Shown here piece after piece: positions 8,397 to 17,706 of a DNA stretch of 64,000 nucleotides. The notes under the pieces were generated by a model. The model made no database searches and was not told the DNA's origin. It saw nothing but the letters and a program-made list of their open reading frames with translations. Position 1 is the stretch's first letter. The number at the start of each line of letters is the position of its first letter. The stretch is from the NCBI RefSeq assembly GCF_007994985.1, contig NZ_VOQF01000007.1, forward strand, positions 248,001 to 312,000, given 5' to 3'. Both the position numbers and the translations under genes were made by a program. Source of the stretch: Metabacillus litoralis. GTDB lineage: Bacteria; Bacillota; Bacilli; Bacillales; Bacillaceae.

Positions 8397-9366
8397 TCTT
8401 TTCACTTCCTTCCTGTTCAACTGGTGCTACAGGTTTGGTGGTTGAGGATGCATCCTTAATCGGTAGATATTTCATTGTATTACCGTTATCCTCCATTATA
8501 TATACCTCAGCATTTGGCAATACTTGATCAATTGTTTCCAGAACTAAACGTTTACGTGTAATATCTTGAGCATCTTTGTATTCGTTATATATTGCATTAA
8601 ACTGAGCCACATCTCCACGAGCTTCTTGCATACGTGCTGCCTTGTCACCTTCTGCAGCTGATATAATCGCATCTTTTTCACCAAGTGCTTCCTCAGTACG
8701 CTTATTTCTATATTTATTCGCTTCATTTTTTCTTGTATTCATCGTTTCACGTGCATCTGTAACATTTGTAAATGCTTTTCTAACTTCTTCATTTGGCAAA
8801 TCCACATCCTGAAGCTTTACAGCCAATACAGTAATACCAATATCATAATCATTTATTAATGTTGATAATAATTCCTGTACCTGCTTTTCAATTTCCACCT
8901 TACCAGATGTTAAGGCGTTATCAATAGTAGAGCTACCTATAATACTTCTTAAGCTAGCAGAAGTTGCATCCTCCAGCATTTCCTTAGGATTTTCTGCATT
9001 AAATAAATATTTACCTGGATCTGTTATTTTCCATTGAACAACCATGTCTGCTAAAACGATATTTTCGTCACCTGTTATCATCTTAGTTTCTTTGGGAAAA
9101 TCCTTTACATTACCATCTTCTGATTCTTCATACCCAAATTGTAAACTGAAGGTTTCTTTAGAAAGCACTTCAACAGATTGAATAGGCCAAGGATATTTAA
9201 AATGAAGTCCTGGTTCACTAACCCCTTCCTCAACTTCTCCTAATGTAATCATTACAGCTTGCTCTGATTCATCAACTGTATACCATGAAGTAAATGCAAT
9301 CACTGCTAAGATGGCAATTAGAAAGACAAATCCAACTATGCTATAAATTCTCTTCACACTTAACAT
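8386..9366 (-). CDS. hflK: HflK-type SPFH-domain membrane protein
   Basis: First gene of the hflKC pair. An N-terminal membrane anchor (IVGFVFLIAILAVIAFTSW, residues 10-28) is followed by an SPFH domain beginning VDESEQAVMITLGEV, with EPGLHFKYPWPIQSVEVL typical of HflK. The distal half is rich in Ala, Glu, Lys and Arg (coiled coil, AARMQEARGDVAQF). The usual Gly/Pro-rich N-terminal tail of proteobacterial HflK is missing, as in other Firmicutes. The pair lies between polA and phoR, a position without these genes in B. subtilis 168 as I recall. A SigA-like promoter lies upstream at 9412-9440. Confidence 0.9.
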   Translation of the reverse strand: MLSVKRIYSIVGFVFLIAILAVIAFTSWYTVDESEQAVMITLGEVEEGVSEPGLHFKYPWPIQSVEVLSKETFSLQFGYEESEDGNVKDFPKETKMITGDENIVLADMVVQWKITDPGKYLFNAENPKEMLEDATSASLRSIIGSSTIDNALTSGKVEIEKQVQELLSTLINDYDIGITVLAVKLQDVDLPNEEVRKAFTNVTDARETMNTRKNEANKYRNKRTEEALGEKDAIISAAEGDKAARMQEARGDVAQFNAIYNEYKDAQDITRKRLVLETIDQVLPNAEVYIMEDNGNTMKYLPIKDASSTTKPVAPVEQEGSEKNGQ

Positions 9367-9411
9367 CTTATCCCCACCCTTTTTCTACATCTATGTATTT
9401 AGATGTTTATT

Positions 9412-9440
9412 TGCTTATCTTTAATACGAACTTATGTCAA
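9412..9440 (-). promoter_or_regulatory. Likely promoter for hflK-hflC
   Basis: On the minus strand a perfect -35 TTGACA (9440-9435) is 17 nt from TAAGCA (9417-9412), a weak -10. The predicted start is about 40 nt before the hflK ATG. The rest of the 9367-9844 gap, apart from the phoR terminator, shows nothing I can interpret. Confidence 0.45.
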
Positions 9441-9662
9441 AAAGGTTTCAGTATTATTACAAATTCTCTAAAGTCTCTCTTTCTATCATTCTATACAAAC
9501 AAACTAAATGTACGACTACTTTATGATAGGATTTATTATTTCATTTTAGTTATTGTCCCTTCATTTAGCTTTTACTTTGTCTAGAACAATGAAAATGTCA
9601 AAATGTAATGGGAGAAAGTATACATATAGATCCAATAATAAGAACCTTTTTCTTTATAAAAT

Positions 9663-9697
9663 AAAAAAAGGGACATGAGCAGATTGTGCTCATGTCC
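9663..9697 (-). terminator. Terminator after phoPR
   Basis: GGACATGAGC (9671-9680) and GCTCATGTCC (9688-9697) form a perfect 10-bp stem followed by seven T on the minus strand. It lies about 150 nt beyond the phoR stop codon. Confidence 0.88.
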
Positions 9698-9844
9698 AAA
9701 AGATTGGCTCCTTGGATGAAGGGGTTTTCACTTTGTATAATACCAATTGAATATTAAGCAATAATAAATTTGGTGTAAATTAATTGTAAATTATGTCGAA
9801 AAAACCACATTCATCCCTTTGTCCTCTTTACATACAATAGCAGA

Positions 9845-11608
9845 TCATTTATCAATCCACTTTTTAAATAATTTCACTGAAAAGGTCGTTCCTTCTCCAA
9901 TTTTACTTTGTACACTTATTTGTCCCTTATGTGCTTCCACTAAGTGCTTAACAATTGCTAGCCCTAGACCTGTTCCTCCAGAGTTTCGGCTTCTTGCTCT
10001 GTCTACCCTGTAGAAACGCTCAAATATTCGAGGTATTTCTTCCGTACTAATCCCAATTCCGGTATCTGATACAGTAATCATTGTATATTCATTAAAGTTT
10101 TCTAGAGTAACAGCTACAGAGCCTTCCTTAGGAGTATAAGTTAACGCATTACTAATTAAATTGATAAAAATTTGTTTTAAACGATAGATATCTCCTTCAA
10201 TAAAGACCAGGCCTTCCGGGTAACGGATCGTTAAATCTACCTCTTTTTCTTTCGCCTTACCTTCCAACATAATCCTTATATCTTCTATAATCTCTTTTAA
10301 ATCACAATTTTGAACAGACAATTGAAATCCTTGTTGTTCAATTTTAGATAAATCTAAAAGATCCTGTATAAGTGATTGTAAACGATCACTTTCTTTTAGT
10401 ATGATTGATAAAAAGTATTCCGCAGTTTGTTTATCACTAAGCGCCCCATCTAATAGTGTTTCACTAAAACCTTTAATTGAAGTAATTGGTGTTTTTAGTT
10501 CATGAGAAACATTTGCCACAAAATCTTTTCTCATTTGTTCTAATTTTTTCAACTCTGAGATATCATGGAAAACAAGAACAATTCCCTTCCACTCATCATT
10601 TGTCCCAATAATTGGCGCACCATAAACCTCAAAGTGCCTTCTTTCAATTGCCAGTGGCAAGTGAAGTTGTTTCCTAACCTTTACCTCAGTCATAAAAATT
10701 TCTTCAACAATCTCGATAATTTCATGATGTGTAAACGCATCATGATATAGTTGGTAAAGGAATTTTGCAGAATCCACATCAAATAATTCTTTATATGCAA
10801 GATTAACTAAATTGATATAACCTCTTCCATCTATTAAAATCAGTCCACTACCCATGTTTTCTATCAATGTCTGAAGTCGGTCTTGCTGCATTTCCTGTGC
10901 CCTTGTCATGTCTTGTAAATTTCTAGCAAGTATATTTATTGACTGACTAAGCATTCCTGTTTCATCTAAGTGGTCTTCATATGTCCTTGCTTTATAATTT
11001 CCTTTTGCAAGCTCCATTGCCACTTGGGTAGCAGATTCAATCGGGCGTGTAAATTGTGCTGTTATTCTAATACCTAATAATAAAATAATAATAAATGCTA
11101 ATCCTAAACTCGCACCTAATATACCCCACATCTGTTGATTGACTCGAATTAACGAGTCGATAGATGAATTGATAATCAATACACCTTCATCATTACTTTG
11201 TTCATTTAGAGGGATACTATAATAAGCTAAATTATTATTTTTATCTGTGTAATAAAAAGCCTTGCCCTCACTTTTAATAAGTGGAAGTATTTCCTCTAAC
11301 AAAAATTGATGGTCATGATTGGTGTTCTCCCCTTCATCTAAGATCACTTTATCATTTTGATCAATAATCGTTATATGAGAATTGAAATTTTCACTTAGTT
11401 CAGCTACAAGGTTAGAGATTGACTCCCCCGATAACTGTTCATCTAAAAAAATTGATTTTGCTAACAACGCTTCTTTTCTCAACTCATCTTTAAAAGAATT
11501 CATATAATAGCTATCAAAAATTTGCCCCAATAATAAACCTAATCCAACCAGTACGGCAATGATTAATGTAGTTAGAGCAAATAAAAACCTGGAACGAAAC
11601 CTACTCAT
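9845..11608 (-). CDS. phoR: Phosphate-starvation sensor histidine kinase PhoR
   Basis: Membrane sensor kinase that phosphorylates PhoP. Order of parts in 587 residues: membrane segment (about 10-30), extracytoplasmic sensor region (about 31-158), second membrane segment (about 162-182), HAMP, a cytoplasmic PAS-like domain (about 245-350), the dimerisation domain with FVANVSHELKTP (phospho-acceptor His369), and the ATPase domain (DTGIGIS, GGTGLGLAIVKHLVEAHKG). The ATG overlaps the end of phoP by 8 nt (ATGAGTAG), so the two are translationally coupled. Size, architecture and pairing with an OmpR-type regulator next to mdh and polA match B. subtilis PhoR. Confidence 0.93.
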   Translation of the reverse strand: MSRFRSRFLFALTTLIIAVLVGLGLLLGQIFDSYYMNSFKDELRKEALLAKSIFLDEQLSGESISNLVAELSENFNSHITIIDQNDKVILDEGENTNHDHQFLLEEILPLIKSEGKAFYYTDKNNNLAYYSIPLNEQSNDEGVLIINSSIDSLIRVNQQMWGILGASLGLAFIIILLLGIRITAQFTRPIESATQVAMELAKGNYKARTYEDHLDETGMLSQSINILARNLQDMTRAQEMQQDRLQTLIENMGSGLILIDGRGYINLVNLAYKELFDVDSAKFLYQLYHDAFTHHEIIEIVEEIFMTEVKVRKQLHLPLAIERRHFEVYGAPIIGTNDEWKGIVLVFHDISELKKLEQMRKDFVANVSHELKTPITSIKGFSETLLDGALSDKQTAEYFLSIILKESDRLQSLIQDLLDLSKIEQQGFQLSVQNCDLKEIIEDIRIMLEGKAKEKEVDLTIRYPEGLVFIEGDIYRLKQIFINLISNALTYTPKEGSVAVTLENFNEYTMITVSDTGIGISTEEIPRIFERFYRVDRARSRNSGGTGLGLAIVKHLVEAHKGQISVQSKIGEGTTFSVKLFKKWIDK

Positions 11609-12323
11609 TCACCTTTGGCTCCTCTAACTTATAACCTAGTCCACGAATCGTTTTAATATATAATGGTTTTTTTGTATTTCGTTCAATTTTCTCTCGCAAA
11701 TGACTTATATGTACATCAACTATCCTAGTGTCACCCGCAAAATCATAATTCCAAACAGCGCTTAATAGCTGATCTCGTGTAAGAACTCGACCTTTATGTT
11801 TGGCTAGATAAATAAGTAATTCAAATTCCTTTGGTGTTAAATCCAATCTTTCTTTAGAATAATAAGCCTCATAATGGTCTGGTAACACCCTTAAATCACC
11901 TATTATTACTTGGTTTTCCTCATCATACTCTTTTGTTTCTTGTTGTTCTATTTGAGTTTGACTTCTTCTAAGTATGGCTTTTATTCTCGCAACTACTTCC
12001 CTAGGACTGAATGGCTTTGTCATATAGTCATCAGCGCCTAATTCTAAGCCAAGTACTTTGTCAAATTCATCATCTTTTGCTGTTAACATTAAAATAGGCA
12101 CCATTATCTTCCTTTGACGAAGCTGTTTACAAACTTCTATTCCGTCCATTTTCGGTAGCATTAAATCTAATACAAGTAAGTCAGGCTCTTCTTTCATACA
12201 CATTTGCAGGCCTTCCTCACCATCCACTGCTGTTATAACAGTATAACCTGCTTGTTCCAGATTATATTTTAGCAATGTTGAAATAGATTGTTCATCATCT
12301 ACTACTAGTATTTTCTTACTCAT
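11601..12323 (-). CDS. phoP: Response regulator PhoP (OmpR family)
   Basis: DNA-binding regulator of the phosphate-starvation response. The receiver domain (residues 1-120) has the acidic pair Asp9/Asp10, phosphorylation site Asp53 in LVLDLMLPKMDG, and the conserved Lys in DDYMTKPFSPRE. The C-terminal winged helix has LTPKEFELLIYLAKHKGRVL and RIVDVHISHLREKIE. The ATG at 12323 follows GGAGG with 5 nt spacing; an upstream in-frame TTG would overlap the ribosome binding site. It is the first gene of the phoPR operon, with its own upstream region after the terminator of the MaoC-like gene. Confidence 0.94.
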   Translation of the reverse strand: MSKKILVVDDEQSISTLLKYNLEQAGYTVITAVDGEEGLQMCMKEEPDLLVLDLMLPKMDGIEVCKQLRQRKIMVPILMLTAKDDEFDKVLGLELGADDYMTKPFSPREVVARIKAILRRSQTQIEQQETKEYDEENQVIIGDLRVLPDHYEAYYSKERLDLTPKEFELLIYLAKHKGRVLTRDQLLSAVWNYDFAGDTRIVDVHISHLREKIERNTKKPLYIKTIRGLGYKLEEPKVNE

Positions 12324-12477
12324 ATAAGCCTCCAAAGTATATATTTCCCTTCGAATGATCCAAGTTAATGATTAACTAAAACTTTTTTCTCTCTATGTGT
12401 TATATCTATTCTAGCGAATATTAGTGAAAAAGAGCAACTATTGGTTTCAAAAAAATAGAAAGGTAGATTTTGAATTA

Positions 12478-12512
12478 ATAAAAATGACTCCGGCTTTATT
12501 CCGAAGTCATTT
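12478..12512 (-). terminator. Terminator after the MaoC-like gene
   Basis: AAATGACTCCGG and CCGAAGTCATTT (12501-12512) form a stem with one mismatch, followed by TTTTTATT on the minus strand. Confidence 0.8.
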
Positions 12513-12575
12513 AGTAGCTCTCTATTATCAGTACTTTCTTATAAGATAATTCAGGGCTTAAACTACATCTATACA

Positions 12576-13052
12576 CTAGAAATTTTCTAGTGCTTTTCCT
12601 TCAATCGGAGTAACCTTACATGGGGGACATACAGTAATTTTCCCATCTAAAACTTTCTCTTCATCAGCATTAACAGCTACAATCTGAACAATAATTTTAT
12701 TTTCCTCAATAAAAACTTCTGTCACTTCGAACATAAATTGAACAATACTATAATGAAATATCGGTTTGAGGAATTCGATCTCTTGCTTTAAGATATGACT
12801 TCCTGGACCAGGTAGGTATTTTGAAACAGCAGCTGTTATAATTCCAGTCAGCATAATACTAGGTACAAGTGGTTTTTCATATGGAGTTTGTGATGCATAA
12901 TCATGTTGAATATACAGGGGGTTAGCATCATTTGTTAAACCAAGATATAACAGGATATCTTTATCTTCAATTTTCTCTGTTAATGATAACTTTTCGCCAA
13001 TAGTTATTTCTCCTATTTGTCTACCTAGCTTTCTTTTCTTTCCTAGAAGCAT
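12576..13052 (-). CDS. MaoC-like hotdog-fold protein
   Basis: A 158-residue hotdog protein related to MaoC-type enoyl-CoA hydratases. The hydratase signature usually reads GDxNPLH; here it is NDANPLY (Asp42 present, His replaced by Tyr47), followed by HDYA. Catalytic Asp is kept but the catalytic His is not in its usual place, so hydratase activity is uncertain. PLVPSIMLTGIITAAVSKYLPGPGS resembles the normal helix region, in which GPG is a family hallmark. The ATG has AAAGGTGG at 7 nt. It lies between mdh and phoP and has its own terminator. The partner or substrate is not apparent. Confidence 0.75.
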   Translation of the reverse strand: MLLGKKRKLGRQIGEITIGEKLSLTEKIEDKDILLYLGLTNDANPLYIQHDYASQTPYEKPLVPSIMLTGIITAAVSKYLPGPGSHILKQEIEFLKPIFHYSIVQFMFEVTEVFIEENKIIVQIVAVNADEEKVLDGKITVCPPCKVTPIEGKALENF

Positions 13053-13313
13053 TAATATTCCACCTTTTTCTCGTAGGGTAAAAATCTACTTCCTGCTACA
13101 ATTACTATGGATGCATTTTATGTACAAAAAAGAAAATTGAGGTATTTCCCCCAACTTTCTTTAATATAAGCTATTTTCATTGGTTATTTAAGAAAACAGC
13201 ATTATCAAAAATCTAGTGACAGCTTTTCTTCTAAAAAAAACACACTATTTCTCACAGTTATCAGGGAAATATTTCTGAACGTTTAAGCCTTAGTATAGTA
13301 TATTCATCCCTTA

Positions 13314-14252
13314 TTATGATAATACCTTCATTACCTGTTTAACAGAATCAGCAGATTGTTGAAGAGCGGCCTTTTCTTCTTCTGTTAAATCCAATTCAAT
13401 AATTTTCTCTATTCCATTGCCACCTAGAATTGTTGGCACACCTAAGTAAATACCATCAAATCCATATTCACCTTCTAAAAAAGCAATTGTTGGAAGAACC
13501 CGGCGTTGATCTTTTAGGATCGCTTCAACCATCTCTACTAAAGAAGCAGCGGGTGCATAATATGCACTTCCATTACCTAATAGATTAACGATTTCACCGC
13601 CACCTTTTCGCGTTCTTTCTACAATAGCATCTAAACGTTCCTTTGGAATAAGAGTCTCTAATGGTATTCCACCAGCGTATGAGTAACGTACTAATGGCAC
13701 CATATCATCACCATGACCACCTAACACAAAGCCTGTTATATCTTTAACAGATAAATTTAGTTCTTGTGCTACAAATGTACGGAATCGTGCTGTATCAAGT
13801 ACACCAGATTGACCAATTACACGGTGTTTAGGAAAGCCTGATTCTTTATAAACAGTATAGGTCATTGCATCAACAGGGTTTGTTAAAACAATAATTGTGC
13901 AATCAGGTGAGTTCTTTACAATTTCCTTTGTGACACTTTTCATTATTCCAGCGTTAGTTGATACTAAATCATCACGGCTCATTCCTGGTTTTCTAGCAAT
14001 ACCAGCAGTTATAACCACAATATCTGAATTTGCTGTATCTTCATAATTTGAAGTGCCAGTTATGCTTGCATCAAATCCTTGTATAGGACTTGCTTCTAAC
14101 ATATCTAGCGCTTTCCCCTTTGTAGGGTTTTCCATTTGAGGAATATCTACTAACACAACATCAGACAATTCTTTTTGACCTAATAGAAATGCAGTGGTTG
14201 CTCCAGTAAAGCCTCCACCAATAACAGAAACCTTTTTACGTTTATTAGCCAT
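13314..14252 (-). CDS. mdh: Malate dehydrogenase (LDH-like type)
   Basis: NAD-dependent oxidation of malate to oxaloacetate in the TCA cycle. The sequence shows the nucleotide-binding loop [13 protein letters not shown], the substrate-binding [10 protein letters not shown] arginines, [24 protein letters not shown] and the catalytic His in [10 protein letters not shown]. Its 312 residues equal the Bacillus enzyme. The ATG is preceded by GGAGATG. It is the last gene of citZ-icd-mdh; a long imperfect hairpin separates it from icd, so stoichiometry may be set at the RNA level. Confidence 0.96.
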   Translation of the reverse strand: MANKRKKVSVIGGGFTGATTAFLLGQKELSDVVLVDIPQMENPTKGKALDMLEASPIQGFDASITGTSNYEDTANSDIVVITAGIARKPGMSRDDLVSTNAGIMKSVTKEIVKNSPDCTIIVLTNPVDAMTYTVYKESGFPKHRVIGQSGVLDTARFRTFVAQELNLSVKDITGFVLGGHGDDMVPLVRYSYAGGIPLETLIPKERLDAIVERTRKGGGEIVNLLGNGSAYYAPAASLVEMVEAILKDQRRVLPTIAFLEGEYGFDGIYLGVPTILGGNGIEKIIELDLTEEEKAALQQSADSVKQVMKVLS

Positions 14253-14291
14253 ATATAAACATCTCCTTAATATATGATTATATCCAAATAA

Positions 14292-14357
14292 AGGGGAACT
14301 ACTTTAGGTTCCTAGAAGAATGTTTACATTCAATCTACCTACCAAAAGAGCTCCCCT
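14292..14357 (-). other. Intercistronic hairpin between icd and mdh
   Basis: On the minus strand AGGGGAGCT (14357-14349) pairs with AGTTCCCCT (14300-14292), with further partial pairing inside. The following T-run is weak (TTTATTT), so it could be a leaky terminator or a processing or stability hairpin. Confidence 0.5.
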
Positions 14358-14399
14358 ACATCTTTTAACGTTTACTAATAAAGCGTATTTCTTTTCTTA

Positions 14400-15671
14400 T
14401 TATCCCATGTTTTTAATTAGTTCATCAGCAAATTCAGAACATTTCACTTCTGTAGCTCCATCCATTAGACGAGCAAAGTCATAAGTTACAACTTTAGAAG
14501 CAATTGTTTTTTCAACTGACTTTGTAATTAGATCTGCAGCTTCAGTCCAACCTAAGTGTTCAAGCATAAGAACCCCTGAAAGAAGAACAGAAGATGGATT
14601 TACTTTATCAAGTCCTGCGTATTTTGGTGCAGTACCGTGTGTAGCTTCAAATATAGCATGACCAGTTTCATAGTTAATGTTTGCTCCAGGAGCGATTCCG
14701 ATTCCACCAACTTGAGCTGCTAGTGCATCAGAAATGTAATCTCCGTTTAAGTTCATTGTTGCAACAACATCAAATTCACGAGGACGTGTTAAGATTTGTT
14801 GTAAGAAGATATCTGCAATCGAATCTTTAATGATAATTTTGCCTGCAGCTTCTGCATCTGATTGAGCTTTGTTAGCAGCATCTTTACCATCTTTTTCAAC
14901 AATGCGATCATATTCAGCCCATGTGAATACTTTATCACCGAATTCTTGTTCAGCAAGCTCATAACCCCAGTTTTTGAAAGCACCTTCAGTGAATTTCATG
15001 ATGTTTCCTTTGTGAACAAGTGTTACTGATTTTCTTCCATGCTCGATTGCATAGTTGATTGCTGCTCTTACAAGACGGCTTGTTCCTTCTTGAGATACAG
15101 GTTTGATACCAATACCAGATGTTTCTGGGAAACGGATTTTATTAACACCTAACTCATTTTTCAAGAAGTTGATTAATTTTTCTACTTCTTCAGATCCTTT
15201 TGCATACTCAATACCAGCATAAATATCTTCAGTATTTTCACGGAAAATAACCATATCAGTGTCTTCTGGACGTTTAACTGGTGAAGGCACACCTTGGAAA
15301 TAACGTACAGGACGTAAACAAGTAAATAAATCTAATTCTTGGCGTAGAGCAACATTCAGTGAACGAATTCCACCACCGATTGGTGTTGTAAGAGGTCCTT
15401 TGATTGCAATTAAGTATTCACGAATAACATCTAATGTTTCAGCAGGTAACCACTCACCAGTTTGGTTAAAAGCTTTTTCACCAGCTAGTACTTCTTTCCA
15501 TACAATTTCCTTTTCACCATTGAATGCTTTTTGAACAGCTGCTTCTAATACACGTGAAGCGGCAGCCCAGATATCTGATCCAATTCCGTCACCTTCAATA
15601 AATGGGATAACTGGATTGTTTGGTACGTTAAGTACTCCGTTTGTAACTGAAATTTTTTCACCTTGTGTCAA
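14400..15671 (-). CDS. icd: Isocitrate dehydrogenase (NADP)
   Basis: Converts isocitrate to 2-oxoglutarate in the TCA cycle. Hallmarks are [14 protein letters not shown] at the N-terminus, the substrate loop [16 protein letters not shown], the arginine cluster [14 protein letters not shown], the metal-binding segment [12 protein letters not shown] and [11 protein letters not shown]. The 423 residues match the Bacillus enzyme (citC). Start is a TTG with GGGAGG at 8 nt; no better ATG is nearby. A promoter-like sequence and the palindrome CTATTGATACAATAG lie just upstream, so icd may be transcribed both with citZ and alone. Confidence 0.96.
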   Translation of the reverse strand: MTQGEKISVTNGVLNVPNNPVIPFIEGDGIGSDIWAAASRVLEAAVQKAFNGEKEIVWKEVLAGEKAFNQTGEWLPAETLDVIREYLIAIKGPLTTPIGGGIRSLNVALRQELDLFTCLRPVRYFQGVPSPVKRPEDTDMVIFRENTEDIYAGIEYAKGSEEVEKLINFLKNELGVNKIRFPETSGIGIKPVSQEGTSRLVRAAINYAIEHGRKSVTLVHKGNIMKFTEGAFKNWGYELAEQEFGDKVFTWAEYDRIVEKDGKDAANKAQSDAEAAGKIIIKDSIADIFLQQILTRPREFDVVATMNLNGDYISDALAAQVGGIGIAPGANINYETGHAIFEATHGTAPKYAGLDKVNPSSVLLSGVLMLEHLGWTEAADLITKSVEKTIASKVVTYDFARLMDGATEVKCSEFADELIKNMG

Positions 15672-15708
15672 ATTAATAACCTCCCAAATTATGTACTTTC
15701 AATTATCT

Positions 15709-15737
15709 ATTGTATCAATAGATCACTGAAATATTAA
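15709..15737 (-). promoter_or_regulatory. Possible internal promoter before icd
   Basis: On the minus strand TTAATA (15737-15732) and TACAAT (15714-15709) are spaced 17 nt. The -10 lies inside a perfect 6-bp inverted repeat, CTATTG-ATA-CAATAG (15707-15721), which could be an operator. Confidence 0.4.
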
Positions 15738-15917
15738 GTGTTGATGTTTTTATTTTTTTAAAATTATGTTATCTTCGTTATTTTCTAAAAACCATTGTAC
15801 CAAAAGAAATTATAAGGAAGTAATGCACATGATCCATTTCTATCATACATTCAAAAGCAATAATGAGAGAAAACAGTCTTTTATTTAGTACAAATAAAAT
15901 AACGAATGCGTAAAGCA

Positions 15918-15941
15918 ATCCTCCCTTAAAGCTGGGAGGAT
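15918..15941 (-). terminator. Hairpin after citZ
   Basis: Perfect 8-bp stem ATCCTCCC/GGGAGGAT with an 8-nt loop, 25 nt past the citZ stop codon. The T-run afterwards is poor (TTGCTTTA), so partial termination is likely, allowing read-through into icd. Confidence 0.6.
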
Positions 15942-15965
15942 CACTTACTATAATATGACCTTTTA

Positions 15966-17084
15966 TTAACTGCGTTGATCAACAGGTACATATACTTGTT
16001 TATCAGGACCAACATAATCCGCACGAGGACGAATTAATCGATTGTTGTCATATTGTTCTAGAATATGAGCTAACCACCCAGAAACACGACTTACAGCAAA
16101 GATTGGAGTAAATAAATCGTGATCTATACCTAAGCTGTGGTATACAGATGCAGAATAGAAATCAACATTTGGTGGTAATGGTTTTTGTGAAGTAACTAAT
16201 TCTTCAACTTTCATTGACATTTCATACCATTTTGGTTCACCTGTTAATTTAGTAAGTTTTTCAGACATAGCTCTTAAATGCTTAGCTCTAGGATCACCTT
16301 GACGGTAGACACGGTGGCCGAATCCCATGATCTTTTCTTTATTAGCTAGTTTTTCATTAATGTAGCTTTCAGCGTTTTCAACTTCACCAATTTCAGCAAG
16401 CATCTTCATTACAGCTTCGTTAGCTCCACCATGTAATGGTCCCTTTAAAGCTCCAATAGCAGCAGTAACTCCAGAATAAACATCTGACAGTGTAGCCACA
16501 CATACTCTAGCTGTAAATGTAGAAGCATTTAATTCATGATCGGCATGTAAAACCAGAGCTTTGTTGAATGCTTCAATAGCTACTTCATCAGGCTCTTGAC
16601 CAGATAATGTATATAAGAAATTAGCAGCCATTGTTAAATCAGTTCTTGGTTCAATTGGCTCTAACCCTTTACGAATACGAGCAAAAGATGTTACAACAAT
16701 TGGAAGCTGTGCTTGTAGACGGATTGCTTTTCTGTAATTAGCTTCTGTATCCATCACATCTGCTTCTTCATCAAATAAGCCAAGTAAAGATACAGCTGTT
16801 CGAAGAGCTGCCATTGGGTGCACACTATTGATAGGATATGTTCTGAAGTGGTCAATAACTTGCTGTGGAATTTTTGCATTCTCCGCAAGTTGTTTCTTAA
16901 TTTCATTTAATTGATCTGTATTTGGAAGCTTTCTGTGCCATAGTAAATAGACTACTTCCTCAAAGCTAGCATTTTCTGCTAAATCATCAATGTTATAACC
17001 CGCATATGTTAAAGTATCATCAATGATTGAACTAACAGATGAAGTAGTCGCTACGATTCCTTCAAGACCGCGTGTTGCTGTCAT
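15966..17084 (-). CDS. citZ: Citrate synthase
   Basis: Condenses acetyl-CoA and oxaloacetate at the entry of the TCA cycle. HADHELNASTF, GFGHRVYRQGDPRAK and the histidine-containing GPLHGGANEAV are the family motifs. The ATG at 17084 follows AAAGGAGAG; the resulting 372 residues match the B. subtilis enzyme, whereas an upstream in-frame start would include the ribosome binding site. The promoter region is long (about 400 nt) and holds a cre-like site and a leader inverted repeat, in keeping with catabolite control. First gene of citZ-icd-mdh. Confidence 0.95.
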   Translation of the reverse strand: MTATRGLEGIVATTSSVSSIIDDTLTYAGYNIDDLAENASFEEVVYLLWHRKLPNTDQLNEIKKQLAENAKIPQQVIDHFRTYPINSVHPMAALRTAVSLLGLFDEEADVMDTEANYRKAIRLQAQLPIVVTSFARIRKGLEPIEPRTDLTMAANFLYTLSGQEPDEVAIEAFNKALVLHADHELNASTFTARVCVATLSDVYSGVTAAIGALKGPLHGGANEAVMKMLAEIGEVENAESYINEKLANKEKIMGFGHRVYRQGDPRAKHLRAMSEKLTKLTGEPKWYEMSMKVEELVTSQKPLPPNVDFYSASVYHSLGIDHDLFTPIFAVSRVSGWLAHILEQYDNNRLIRPRADYVGPDKQVYVPVDQRS

Positions 17085-17141
17085 ATAAATCTCTCCTTTA
17101 CCTTTTATTCCCCATATTTTCATCAATAAGTTTAAAGAAAT

Positions 17142-17179
17142 AACTATGAAAACATATATATTATGGCTTTTTCATAGTT
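17142..17179 (-). promoter_or_regulatory. Perfect 11-bp inverted repeat in the citZ leader
   Basis: AACTATGAAAA (17142-17152) and TTTTCATAGTT (17169-17179) are exact reverse complements across 16 nt, 58-95 nt upstream of the citZ start. In B. subtilis aconitase has been reported to bind the citZ leader RNA; this hairpin is a candidate for such a site or for a DNA operator. Confidence 0.5.
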
Positions 17180-17304
17180 TTCATATGTAAAAGATACTCG
17201 ATCCTTATTTGAGCAAGGGATTTAATCAAGTATAAATACCCAAATGCTCTTTCCTTTAAACTTTAAGACGATTGAGCGCTTGCTCACATGCAAGCAAAGA
17301 AAAA

Positions 17305-17318
17305 AGTAAATGCTTACA
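17305..17318 (-). promoter_or_regulatory. cre-like CcpA site upstream of citZ
   Basis: On the minus strand TGTAAGCATTTACT agrees with the cre consensus TGWAANCGNTNWCA at 12 of 14 positions, as I count it. It lies downstream of the promoter at 17489-17517, where CcpA would act as a roadblock. Confidence 0.5.
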
Positions 17319-17488
17319 TTTTTAACTTAAAAAATAGACACAATGAACAACTTTCAGTGTGACCTATCAAACTTACTCTAACCCGCATTACAAGCAGATT
17401 TTTATGTACCTATTCACTTGTACTTTTTTTCTTAATTAGCCAGGGGATTAGTATTTTTGTAGGCACTGATTTTTTTGAACCTATATCT

Positions 17489-17517
17489 ATTATAAACAAT
17501 TATCAGACTTTTGTGAA
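17489..17517 (-). promoter_or_regulatory. SigA-type promoter upstream of citZ
   Basis: On the minus strand TTCACA (17517-17512) and a perfect TATAAT (17494-17489) are separated by 17 nt. Transcripts would have a leader of about 400 nt carrying the cre-like site and the inverted repeat. Apart from these, the 17085-17706 gap shows nothing I can interpret. Confidence 0.55.
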
Positions 17518-17706
17518 TGAAAACAACTCAAACAACAAAAAAATTTGTTAGAAAAATGTTTTTTAAGATATTTAGTTCACGAATCAACCCTACTGATATA
17601 ACCATACCATAAATTTGTTATATTAGTGTACATTTTAGGAAATCTGCACAATCCAAATAACGGAAATAATTTCTCATTAATAAAATTCACTGTGGATCAA
17701 ATTTGT

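Noticed and set aside
9294-9584. 96-codon open frame on the plus strand overlapping the start of hflK
   Set aside because: Low-complexity hydrophobic translation, overlaps hflK and its promoter, and lacks a ribosome binding site.
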